Positions 1 to 11,700 of a stretch of 64,000 nt of DNA are shown here, piece by piece (position 1 is the stretch's first letter; each line of letters opens with the position of its first letter). The DNA is taken from assembly GCA_023634235.1 (NCBI GenBank), contig JAMKCF010000001.1, forward strand, positions 15,820,258 through 15,884,257, given 5' to 3'. A model generated the notes under the pieces. It saw only the letters and a list, made by a program, of their open reading frames with translations, searched no databases and was not told where the DNA came from. Source of the DNA: Pisaster brevispinus (Eukaryota > Echinodermata > Asteroidea > Forcipulatida > Asteriidae). A program made the translations under genes and the position numbers.

Positions 1-2044
1 ACACAGTATCACATCCGGTGAAGGCTTGAAACATCGGAAGCGCAAGGCACTTATCTCGACCGATGGCAGCATAGATCCTATGTGCAGCAATCATTCCAAA
101 ATGTTTACCTATGCAAAAGGCTACCCACAACTCAGCTAATGATGCAAAGAGCTGTGCGAAGACATACACAGCCAGCACAACAACATCGCTGTCCACTGTG
201 CGGATGAGAATTTTGTTGTAGTGTTTGACTGCATCAGCGATGTGAACCATTATGCGGCTGTCTGCTTCCTCGTGTGAACAAGGGGCTAGTCCTTCCGTAC
301 ATCTTGGCTGCCTGCAAACAACATCATCATTCAGCATGCTGATGATTTGCTTGTCTGTTGGTATGGTTAAAACTTTCCTACTAAGAAATGTAAACAACTC
401 TTTCTTGTTTTCGGCAAGCCTCAAGAACTCCCCCAGTTTTTAGGGACTGCATTTTTGGGTTCTACCCGACGACGGACCCCCTTCCCTCTCTTTTCTCTTG
501 TTTGCTCTTTCAATGTGTCTGGCCTGTAGTCATCCCAGATGACATCTACTCTTTGCGCTTTGTCCAAATGCGACTTTACATACGGAAGGAATACATCCTG
601 AGCATATTCCTTAAAGGTATGTGCTGATCCAGGCTTCAACATATTTACAATAGCAGGTCCATCTAAGATGATCACGTCACCAACTGGACTTGGTTCCTGT
701 TCCTCTTCCTCATCCTCTTTCACTGCTTCTTCGAGGCATCGAACAATGTCAGATTTAGTACCAAGTCTAAGCTTTCCCCTGTCTGACAGTGATGGTGGGC
801 ATGTTTGATTCTCGTGACTGAGAGAAAAATTCCCCAAGATTACCATCACGAACTTGGCAAGCAATGTATAGTCTTGAGAAGAGATTCCGATCACTTTTCA
901 CTGATGTCATGAGCTCCTGAGCTTTTGTCTTTTTACGCATTTGTGGCGAACCAAAAAGACAAAGCTTATTTTTCTTTATGGTATCATCTAATGGCTTTGT
1001 CCTGTCGATACTGCGTTCTGTCACGAAAGTGTTGTACTGTTTGCAACCAACCTCCTCCATCTAATACAGAGTGTCCACAACAGTTTTATCTGCGATATCT
1101 CTTGTGTCCAGAACAAGCAGGTCGCCACTGGTTTCGAGGAAGGGATTACCATACTCGTCAAATGTAGATTTCAACAACTTGACGTCATAAACAAAGGACG
1201 TCTGTACACCCGGCCGTTGCTCGTGGTGGCGTATGTCAGGTGTGGACTGTGCATGATCAAGGGACGTTTCAAAGTCATTGAGGAGGCGTGCCATCTCTGG
1301 TCCACAGACCATCCACCTCTGGAGAGCAGCTTGGGACTCTGTCAGGCCAACAGCGCCACCGTCATCTTTAACCACTGCATTATTTTGTTCGTGGGCTTGG
1401 TCAATAGCCAGTCTTGAGAAAGAGTGGTTGGTCTTTTTGACTGTGAAATGTCCCTTAAGAAACTCTGCATAGATGAGGGGATGCAAGTGAGATAGAGTCA
1501 CCATATCACGGATGTAAACTGAAATCCACCTTGCATAGTGGAAGTGGTCAAGTGCAAAAAACCAGTCCACAAGCTTTGTCAGTGATTAAACATAAAGCTG
1601 GAAGTCGCTTGTCCGGATTGATCGCACAAATACGAGAAGGGTAAGCTGTAGCTGAAGAACAGTAAACTAGAACTTAAACATTGGCTGACTTTCCTGCTGA
1701 AATTTGCACCAATCTTCCAGGCTTTTGGTATCACTGTCTTGCTCTGAAGACTTAACATACTCTTGGTGTGCCTCTTCCAGGGCTTGGTAGAGGACACAAG
1801 CTGTCACCTGATGGGCACGTCTTGTGCGGGTGATATGGGCTGCTTTCAGGAAGGAGTCTGCCGTGCCAGATGTTGCAACCCCTGCATCAACCAGCGCTGC
1901 TGTCCACCCACTGCTTTGAAGATTTTCTAGTGACTTCAGAGCAGCTAGTTCAATGTGGAGTCCACCAAACATGATTACAAACTTTGACTCTCCTAGGCCA
2001 GGGGCCACTTCCACTGGATTAGCCAATGTACGAGCAATTTGAAA
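1..2044 (-). pseudogene. Decayed intronless ORF of an animal multicopy family (mobile-element-like)
   Basis: One reading path runs leftward from about 2044 and off the window edge. Conserved blocks in order are a GGLH.E-type block (about 1960), FALDHFHYARW (about 1560), AIDQAHEQNNAVVKDDGG (about 1400), RVDVIWDDYRPD (about 530), a CSHEEADSR block (about 260), VDSDVVVLAVY (about 200) and FTGCDT at the edge. I remember this order from large uncharacterised families in cnidarian and other invertebrate genomes; it is probably mobile-element derived, but I know no proven function. The copy is dead: in-frame stops at 1667-1669, 1586-1588 and 1061-1063, a frame change near 820-835, and another in the GGGGG run near 430. 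There are no introns, and homology continues directly across each break. The C-terminus lies outside the window. Confidence 0.75.
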
Positions 2045-2645
2045 TTAAAATGGCCGCCAAACAGTTTCACGAACTGACCCTAAAAACATATTTTTTTGTC
2101 ACCAGAATAAAGGCTCCATGCTGTTGAGTTCTTTACATACGGAAGTTTTGGCCAGTGAAGACCACCATTATGAAAAATAAGGACGCCATTTTGAAAATGG
2201 CGGACGCAATAGTCTGACACTCTATAATGCTTTTTTTGAACTCTTGGACTTGACAAACATCTAGATAGCCACTGGAATGAAGATTCTAGGCCTCTTACTT
2301 TCCGAGTTATGTAGTTTTATATCAGAATTGGCGGCCATTTTGGAAAATGGCCGCCAAGGCCACCACAGGCCAATTCAGAGATGGCACTATATCTAAAATT
2401 TCATGTTTTAGTATAAAGTACATGTGTGCCAAGTTTCATGCTTTTACTACAAAGTGCACGATTCTGTCAAATTATAGCACTTATCCGCTGGACTATGGGT
2501 ATTCTAAAAAGTAAACTGTAAACCAATGCCCCCCAACACTTTTCCCGATGCGCATACATCGATGCGTATAGGCCTCACACACAGTCCGCCGCCGTGTACG
2601 TAGAACGCCACAGACGTGTAGACCTGTGAGTGCATACCAACAGAC

Positions 2646-2812
2646 GGACACAGTTCAGCCAATCAGACGTATGATGCGTATTCATGATAAATATATTAGT
2701 ATTGTAGAACCGTGTTCTACATTACAGACAGCATTCATTTTCCTCACCCAAGGACACAGTTCAACCAATCATTCGTAAGATGCATATTCATGATTAAATA
2801 TTATGTCATTTG
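2646..2812 (+). repeat. Diverged direct repeat with CCAAT and octamer-like motifs
   Basis: A block of about 52 bp starts at 2646 and recurs, diverged, at 2752 (offset 106 bp). Both copies start GGACACAGTTCA, carry CCAATCA/CCAATCAG, then an ATGCGTATTCATGAT or ATGCATATTCATGAT element. The pairing of CCAAT box and octamer-like sequence suggests a promoter or enhancer module. Function is inference. Confidence 0.5.
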
Positions 2813-3530
2813 CCACCGTTCTACACGAAGCAGCATGGATAGATTCCTGTCCAATTTTGCAACCGAAGAATTTGCATCTCGATCATAAGAACTACTGTAC
2901 TCATGTATAACAAAGATTAGACAACAGTTATTTCAATTTTGTCGTTCTTTGTTAAACATGTATTTCATTCGACTTCATAGCTAAATGTAGCCGAGAATAG
3001 GGGATATATATTACTATTCGTTAAAAGTGATTTACAGTTTTGCATGTTTTATAAAATAACCGCTTTGTACACGTCGAGTCCTAATGATTGTGTACTAGCA
3101 CAGGGAAAGGTAAAAACTAATTACTTTCATTTCTTCGGTCTGTTCAATGAACTTGAATGAAGTCCAAATATAAATGTATCTTCAAACAGGCACGTTGGGA
3201 AATTGTTCCAGCGATCTACCGTGTAGAAGGTATACGATTTATTACACCATATTTTACATTGAAGCCTATGCAAGCAGATGCCTGGAGCATGCTCAAATAA
3301 CAATCTCTCTTGGTAAAGAAAACAAATATTGACATCTACGTTTTGTTTACAGAAATGGGACGATACAACCATAAAAAAGAGAGGTTTTGAATTAATAGTC
3401 GTTCTTGTGTTGAACCTCAAATGCAGTTTCCTCGAGTCAAACCTCATGGCAACTGCTCATTATAAGAACCACAATAGACTAATTTAATCAGAGGGCGGTC
3501 CTACTGGTCAGATTTAAAAGAACACAGCTC

Positions 3531-3602
3531 ATGTTGCAAGGGAAGAGTTTGATTACGCAGACGCTGCAATCTTGCGTAAGAGGGATGACCTGTCTTGGCA
3601 CG
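3531..3602 (+). other. Possible 5' exon of the HECT gene
   Basis: A 72-nt open stretch beginning with ATG ends at a good donor (GTAAGT at 3603). It lies upstream of the HECT gene in the same direction. No acceptor joins it cleanly to the 5448 exon, so it may be an untranslated first exon or chance. Confidence 0.2.
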
Positions 3603-4598
3603 GTAAGTTGTTATACGGTTTTATTCTGCATTATAAACAACAAACAACTTGTTGAAGCATTAGCGTTATCTTTACATTATGTTTAAGTCACATTGTGATT
3701 TCATTTATGCAGCTAAGAGGCCTAAATTATAGTGGGCATTTTAGGTGGTTTCTCAAAGCTTTTGATAAGCATTCAGAAGTGTGCTTGGCTTAAACAGCAA
3801 CTCTTTCCATTTCATAAACACTTGGAATTTTTTTAATCGGACGTGTGGTTGCCGAGATATGCCTGATTTTATATTGACAATTATTGCAATTTTTGGGCCC
3901 GAGGTCAAAGGTCATTCTTAAGTCTTTCTTTGTTTTACTGACGGTACGGTAAATTTGAGGACAAAGCAATGTATGCATATCAAACTTGGCACAAAGGTTG
4001 GTGATAGTTAATACTTAAATAATTTGCATATTGCTGAGATGAACTACCTATAATTATGAAAATATAAACAATAAATCATAAAACAGCATATTTTCAGATA
4101 TTTGCTTGAATAAGCATCGTACAAGCAATTTATTCAGCTATTTTGTGTCTAAAAAGTCTTCAAACAAGACAGTGTGATTATTCCACTTTAAAAAATACAA
4201 AATATTAAGTAATTAATTATTCTTATGAAATTATGATTAATGATAATTAATATGAAATTATGATATTAAAATATTTTCAAATTTTTGGAAAAACTTTTGT
4301 GTCTTGATTTTTATTGATAGTTCTTGACAAACACCAGTATGCAGGAAACTTTTGATTGGCATTAAACTGCTTAAAGTGTTCTTCTTTGATAAACACTTTT
4401 CTGCCTCACCTGATAATAACGCATAACACATAGTGGTGCTTTCAAAAATGGCCAGACCCTCCAAAACCTTTATAAAGAAAATGAAAGGTGGAGCTATTGC
4501 TCAACTAATATCAGCTCAAATGCTTGTAAAACACTTTAAACAAGATTTTGAAAGGTAAAGTTACTCCTCAGAACACTACATATAGCATTTTCTTTTTA

Positions 4599-4703
4599 GG
4601 AAAGGCTCAGTCTTACAATCATTGCCTTTGTTTTTTGGTTTTTTTCCCCCTGTGTTTTTAAATTTGTTTAAGGAAAGGCTCAGTCTTACAATCATTGCCT
4701 TTG
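4599..4703. repeat. Short tandem duplication
   Basis: A block of about 31 bp containing GGCTCAGTCTTACAATCATT occurs at about 4599 and again at about 4672, 73 bp apart, separated by T-rich sequence. Confidence 0.7.
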
Positions 4704-5447
4704 GGATTTTCTTCTTTTTCAATAAAGACGAGGAAGAGGAGTACTCCAGGGGAATGCTTGATGATTGGCGGGGGTTCTGGTGGCTCTGCTGAACCATGGA
4801 CGTATACACACTTGGCTCCCATTGTGTCAGCTTATGTAACACATTACCATAATACTACTATATGTCTTTCACATAAAGCAGGCGCACAATTATTATAACA
4901 ACATCCATGAATTTGTATGTATCTAAATATTGAATCGTATTCTTTCATATTCTAAATACATTTGTCAACTTAAAATCCTATGACATTTCCCCAGCAACGT
5001 TTGAGCGTTTGGTGTCAATCTTCATAATTGATTGATGACTTCTAGTACTGTACCAAGCAAGGCCCACTGATATAAACCTCTTGCTAAAAAAAAACATTTT
5101 ACGTCTGCATACTTCTTGTCTCTAGTTGTTATTGCTTTTAAATTCGCTAGTCAGCTCACAATTATCATTTATCGCTTTTATTCACTTGTGAAATACTGTA
5201 GCCATAGTTGTTTCATTTAATAAGATGTTACTGTAAGACCAGCACATTTTTTTTTATTATTCTGTATTATTTCATCATCCAACACTTAAATATGTACGTG
5301 TCCATGTAATATTGCGTCGAGGGATGGCGTACTTTTTGTTTGTAAAAAAAAATCATATACAGATACAGATCACACTTTCTTAAAATACTCACACATTTTT
5401 GTAATGCGCATACTTTCCAATTCTTCTTTTTTTCAAAATGGACTAAC

Positions 5448-6598
5448 ATGGAACAAATTAGAGAAATTCTGGAGGGTAGTAACATACCGAACATTGACGC
5501 TGTAGTATTGAACTTCCGCAGGGAAAGTGTAAGTGTCATTTTGTTCTCATATAAGAATCATAAATCATACCCTGAATGTTTCATCTCAAAAAAAAAAAAA
5601 CACCCCAAACTTATTTCTTTACAAAAGGGGATTAGCTGAATGTTAGTGGTGCTGACACGGTTTTCCGTGCAATTTGGCGAGTGGGTTGTAGGTCGCAACT
5701 TAGTGTCAAGAATGACTAGAATATTTTGTTGTTCAAATGTGGCTAACATCATTTGAAAATTGTGCTGAACCATGTTGCTTTCCTTATAACAACAACAATA
5801 CGTTTTGTGTACATTGTTAGGTTTGTTTTTTATTATAAAAGTAACCAACTGGGTATTTCCTTTTAAACGTTGATGCCATTTTGTCAACAACAAAAACCAA
5901 CCCAACAATCCCCATATTTAAAAACTCTGGGTGGCATAGAGTAGGCGAGGTATGTGTGGTGTGTGTGTGTGTGGGGGAGGGGGGGGGGGGGGGGTCCTTT
6001 CCCGTTCCAATTGTTTATTTTAGCGCGCAACAATTACTTCCTACCAATTAAGAATGACTGCTCCTTTGTTACAGTGATGGGTCTTTTTAAAACCTTTGGA
6101 TTAAAGACATCTGTTAAAGGGATGGCGATAAAACCAATTCGGCCTATTAATATGCCAAAGGCCATCATTGTGTTCAAATAAAAAGAAAGAATAAAACAAA
6201 GACTAAAACAAAACCACATTTTTGGAAGATGTATATAAAATGTCAAAATATCATTCATTGAAGATGACAATTCGTCGTGAAATTGTTCAACCTTGAAACG
6301 CGCACGCCTTCAGAATTGTTTGTACCCAATCCCTATTGGGGAAAGTCACAAATTTAACGTACCGACCGGTATATTCCGCAAAACAATGAACGTCCGTATG
6401 AAAAAGAGACTTTCAAAGCATTCTTGTTTGTTTACAAAGAAATTGTTTTCTCTTCATTTTTCTGGTTTTAGATAACAGTTGCTGCTGTTGCAGCACTTAA
6501 TAATGATGAGCTCAGTCGATTTGGTGTAACCCGTTTGGGTGACCAGGTTATACTTAAACAGAGATGTCGTCGAGTCAATGTCGCCACTGAGCAACCCA
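5448..6598 (+). other. SAM-like N-terminal exons of the HECT gene
   Basis: Exons 5448-5528 (phase 0) and 6472-6598 encode a helical segment with REILEGSNI, DAVVLNF, NDELSRFGV and LGDQVILKQRC. The alternation of 'L..GV...GD...L' resembles SAM-like oligomerisation domains seen at the N-terminus of this invertebrate ligase family. Assigned by pattern only. Confidence 0.55.
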
Positions 6599-8743
6599 GT
6601 AAGCTACAAAACCATGAGGTTTTGTTTTACTTATTGTTTTTAAATTATGATATCATATGAGTTCGATGATAAAATATGTTGTCAGTATTTCCAGTAATAT
6701 TTGCAATAGTGAAGTGTGTACTGATGAACGTGTCCATGAACGTGTCCATGCCCTAATAGTGTTCACCATATTAATAATTTGTTTGACGGGTAACTGTTTT
6801 TGAAAAAGGTGATATCAGGTTTTGTACTAATTATGTCAACAATATTTTAATGGCCTAACGTTTCGACACTACTAACGGAGTATTACTCAAAGGTTTCATA
6901 GAAATGCATATTTATTAATTGTATGCTCATTTCTGCGATTAATGTACGTTGACAATAGTCTATTTCTTAGTGCAGCATTTCCTTGATATTGTTTATTTTA
7001 CTTATTATGACAAAAGGCAGCTCCCAGAACTCAACAGTTAGTTCAGCAGGAGAGGGGTGGCCTGTTTAAATTTCTTAACAGCAGCACCCAAAGAGGCGGA
7101 AACCGGAAAAGGACAGCTCAACCACAAACAAGCAGAAAAACGTCTTTGAAAGTTGTCTGCTTGTCGGACCGGAGCCGGGTAAGTCGGGAATATTATGAGT
7201 CCTTGTTCTTGGTGTTGTAGCTGGACATTTTCATGTATATGTCCTTGCTAGAGCAGAAAGTAGCGACAATTTGTACACAAAGTTGATTAACTTAATCAAA
7301 GGTCTTGATCTGTGATAGAATATGTTATACATGTTCCTTTCGCTTATTTTTAAGTTATACTTTTTTAATACGCTGATATGAAAGAAATGGAAATTAATGT
7401 TAATTTCACTTTTAATTTCACGGTCGTCCCTCTACTCATTGAATCTATTTGTCAATTCTGACTTGGAATTTTATGTTTTTGATTGGTGGATTTATAGTTT
7501 TGGTTATTTGTTTGTTAAGTGTCAGGAGTGTCAGTTTTACAAAACGTTATTTAAGAGTCAAGAACTTGTCGGTGACATTTTACAGCTTGATTGTTCAATG
7601 TTTCATTTTGTTTAATATATGTTTTTTTATGTAAAATGTTTTCGTAATGTTTTAATACAAAATCATTGATAGGTTTCCGCACCATCGGCCACCCAAAATG
7701 AAGACCTGATGATGGCCGGACTTGGCGAGAAGCAGGTGGAAGTGCCTGTTTCTGCAGCTGGACAAGAAATAAAAGATATTTTGCTGGAAACATTCCCAAA
7801 ATTGTCAGAAGCAGGCGGGTTTAGTTTTTTACGCTTACCTGCAAATACAAAGACACTAGTTACCATCCCACTATCCTCGAAGGGTTACACGGCGGCCCAT
7901 TTGAAAGACATGGTGAAAACAGGTCGAGTGTTCCTTCGCCCAATACAACGTGACTTGAGTATGGACGCTGTGGTAAGTACGAGATACTTTAAATGTTTGT
8001 ATTTTTCCCCAGAAAAAAGAATATTTGCAAGGAGAAAGAAAATACATGGGGTAAAAAAAAAATTATTGGTATAATAATTTGCCTTATATGAATTTATGAA
8101 CGATTCGTTAATGGTATTGATTCGTTAATGCTTCACACCTTCTTTTACTCATTGAAATCTAAACGAAGACTAAAATGTATTGTTAAACTTTCTACAGGAA
8201 ATTCAGGTATCACCATCTGATGTCGTGCTTGAACGATGCATGACATGCGAGGCGATGGTGCCTATGACTAATCTCCAGGAACACATTGAAGAGCATGAAC
8301 TGTAAGTACGTCAATTTATTATTTTATGAGAGTTATATTATACTCAAATTTCTGGTCAGTGTCCTTATTTATTTTTGTTCAGGGTTGGTGATGACATGCC
8401 AGTAATGTTTCGAAGAATGCAGTCAACGGGTACCACAAACAGGTACGCCCTATATACTTCGTACATTCACGAAACAGTTTTCAACCGGGATAGAACAGTA
8501 AACCTTTTTCGAGTTTGTCCAACAGAATCATTCAGAGTTTGAGTTTACAATGTCTTTGTTATAGAGTTGAAAACAACTAGTAGTATGGTTCGATGGTTGA
8601 AAATAGAAAGTTGAAGAAAAATCATGAACATTGCTTTGGGGCTTCCTATCCAATTTGAAAGCAATCAAAAACTACAGACAAGAAAATTGTTAATTTGCTG
8701 TTTATCTAAGTGAAGAAAAGTCAAAATCGTAACTAGGTGTTGT

Positions 8744-8797
<54 letters not shown>

Positions 8798-11700
8798 CGT
8801 TGCCGCCGCCGTCGTCGTTGTGTGCACATTCTTGTCATTTTGAGTGGCAGTTTGCTGTGAACTTTAATAAACAGGGGGGGGGGGGGCTGTTACTGCTGTT
8901 GATCTTCATGTTGTCAGTCATACGCCGTTTTAGTATTCAATTAACTGTTGCTATTACATCTTCTTATTTCAAGTAACATCACCTGCAACCAGAGTACTGA
9001 ATTGCCTACCTCACAGACTCCAATAACGACATCTGCTTGTGGAACTCGGTAATGATTTGTGTTTAAAGGTGGTTAACTGATTCAATTGTAGCTAGTCAGA
9101 AGTTAACCACTGTTACCGAGGATTAGTCAAAGTGTTCCTGTGAATTATGCTTTCAAACTGATTAAAGTTAGAAGTAGAAATAAAAGAAATACAGAAATTT
9201 AGCTGCCATTGATTGGCACATAAGAGCCAATTCTTTTTATAGTTCAACACAATAATATATCGTACAGTTAGATTGACATCGTACAGTATTGTTAGACAGG
9301 TTAAAAGGAAAGACACTAGGATAAGAACAAAGTGCAAAGTTTTACAACAAACGGGAAAAAACCCAGTTAACAAATATACAAGTAAAATCGACCCGAAAAA
9401 AGTAACAGTAACATTGACTGCCATTTCTGCATTTTTACAAAAAGTATTGTTGGGAAATTTAAAGGACACAGTGTGGGAACAATGCAACAAACCGTTAAAC
9501 GGGCAGCAAGTTCTGTGTGTTGTAGTTTACGTCTTTTTGTGTAATGCTTAACATTTTACAGTTTGTATGGTGATGAAGAAACTACGTTAACATCAGCTGG
9601 TCACCGACAATACGACAGGTTAGTTAATTCAGTTTGATCCAGTATTTTAACCACAAACTGTTTTCTTTAGTTAATTTTTTTTATTTGATTGTTTATTATT
9701 TTTTTATTAATACAACATTTATTTCATTTTGTCTCAATGTTCAACATGCCCCATCGACATCGACTTGTCAGAGACAGAGTTACAGGTGCGTTCAGTGATG
9801 TAACTGCTCAGTAATTGTTTTCTGTGAACTTTCTGAGAATAATGAGGTGTTCACTTACTTTAATCCAATAAACAATCAGATAAGAGCAATTAGCAGCTGG
9901 GGTTAGATTTCCACTACATGTACCTCCATTAGGCAGAATACTAACATGCAGAGCAAGGGCTTCCTTAAAATCATATGTTTACAAAAGAACCACAGAGCCT
10001 AAAATTCCTTCTGGCATAATTTGTACACAACTCAAAAACTTAAGTCTTATAATTTGTGGAGATTGAACACTGATTTTTTTCAACTCTTGAAATGATGAAA
10101 GAGGCACATCTCAAAATTTTGAATTTATGTGGACATTGCGACTGAAATGTAAAACTTCTCAAGTGGCGTACGAGTGTAGTATTCTAGTTATATCACGCCT
10201 GACAGAAAGGCCCTGGACAAGATCACTATTTTTGTAAAACAAAGGTTATGTGGTCTAAAGGGAGGTTTACAAAATAAGTAACATGTGTGTTATGAGATTG
10301 ACAATAATTAGTATTTTAATATATTTACCGGTAGAGTGCTGTGCATCACAATTAAATAATACGATTTTAGCCCTTCTACAACTTTTAGGCAGTTCTGATG
10401 TACATATAATACTTGTACACGTAGAATGTTTCCTGATTTGGAGCCAATTGCATGTTTTCACGTTGTTACCTGATCAGGAAACATTCTATATAACATGTTT
10501 CCACAATTTTAGACAATTGTCATGCATCCTGTCCAACATGCATCCTGTCATGGAATGTGAATGTTTCCTGAACAGGATGCATGTTGCCAAAAAAGTAAAA
10601 CATGTTCCCTAATTAGGCATTGTACCGGACTGCTGAATCATTATTAATACTTTACGCATGGTAGCAAACATCACTAAATTGTAAAATCGATTTTGTAGAT
10701 CACAATACAGGAATGTCAATTATTTCAACGATTGTTTTTGTTTTCGATTCAATTAGGACCTACGTTGAAGAGTGCATCATCCCACATGATGATGATTGGG
10801 AGCAGGACTCCGTGGACTTGGATTTAAAAACAGCAATTGCTGCGAGTCTGGATTTGCCCCAAAATTCCAGGTACATACAAACAAATGAATATATTTTGCT
10901 CTTTGCGCTATCCTCCAGTCATTATTTTGGTGTGCTGGCATTTGTTTCTGATTCTTTCGTTTCAGTGCTCTTTTATTTCTTTTCTTTAAAGTGCTGGGAT
11001 ATGCACAGACCTATATTAATTTCAGTTTTGTTTAAATGTTTCATTGAGATCTATACAATCATAATTTTACACCAGGGGCCTTCCTCAAACCTCGGCTTGG
11101 GCTCCGTCTCCGGCTTGGGCTCCGTTATAAACTGTTGGTGCAGCGTGTATTTGTATCACACACAGCCGGCGCGGCACGGAGCCCCGGCACGGAGCCGGAG
11201 CCCAAGCCAAGGTTTGAGAAAGGCCCCAGTTGTCTTCATTTCAAATAGGTGTGACGACATTTCTCCACAAGCCGTTCTGCAGGAGCTTGCATTGAAAATC
11301 GACATGGACAGTTGTGCCAAATTCAACATAAATAGGCAAACTGTTTGGGAAAGTGCACTTCGCGGTTTCAAAAAGCCTTCATATATTGCAAGTAAACGAA
11401 TGTCTGTTAAATTTACTGATGATATTGAAACTTGTGAAGGAGCTGTTGATGAGGGTAGTCCACAACGTGAGCTTCTCAGGCTTCTCATGGCATATTTACA
11501 GGCAGGTCCTGTGTTTGATGGTCCGTTAAACAAACGTTTTTAGATCTATTTTACAAACATATTATGTTCAGCTGTAATTAAGTTCAGGTATTATACAATA
11601 GGTGGGCAAAGGTCTCACAATAATACCGTACTATCTTACATTATCACAGTGTTTGAACCTACATTATCGAACTGATTAACAAAAGAAAGGCGTTGCTGTC

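Larger units (their letters stand above)
2045..5447. other. Non-coding interval upstream of the HECT gene
   Basis: I see no convincing coding exon. At 2150-2370 there are several complementary GGCGGCCATTTT / AAAATGGCCGCC blocks. A CpG-richer patch at 2540-2640 is followed by a duplicated CCAAT-containing block (separate entry). A small tandem duplication lies at 4599-4703. The rest is AT-rich. The patch at 2540-2900 is a possible promoter region for the downstream + strand gene, but no core promoter is certain. Confidence 0.4.

Noticed and set aside
8737..8976. Leu-rich ORF
   Set aside because: Translation of the TTGCTG microsatellite in a HECT gene intron.
9772..9785. Possible 12-nt microexon ACAGAGTTACAG in the HECT gene
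   Set aside because: Phase-compatible with its neighbours but too short to support without transcripts.
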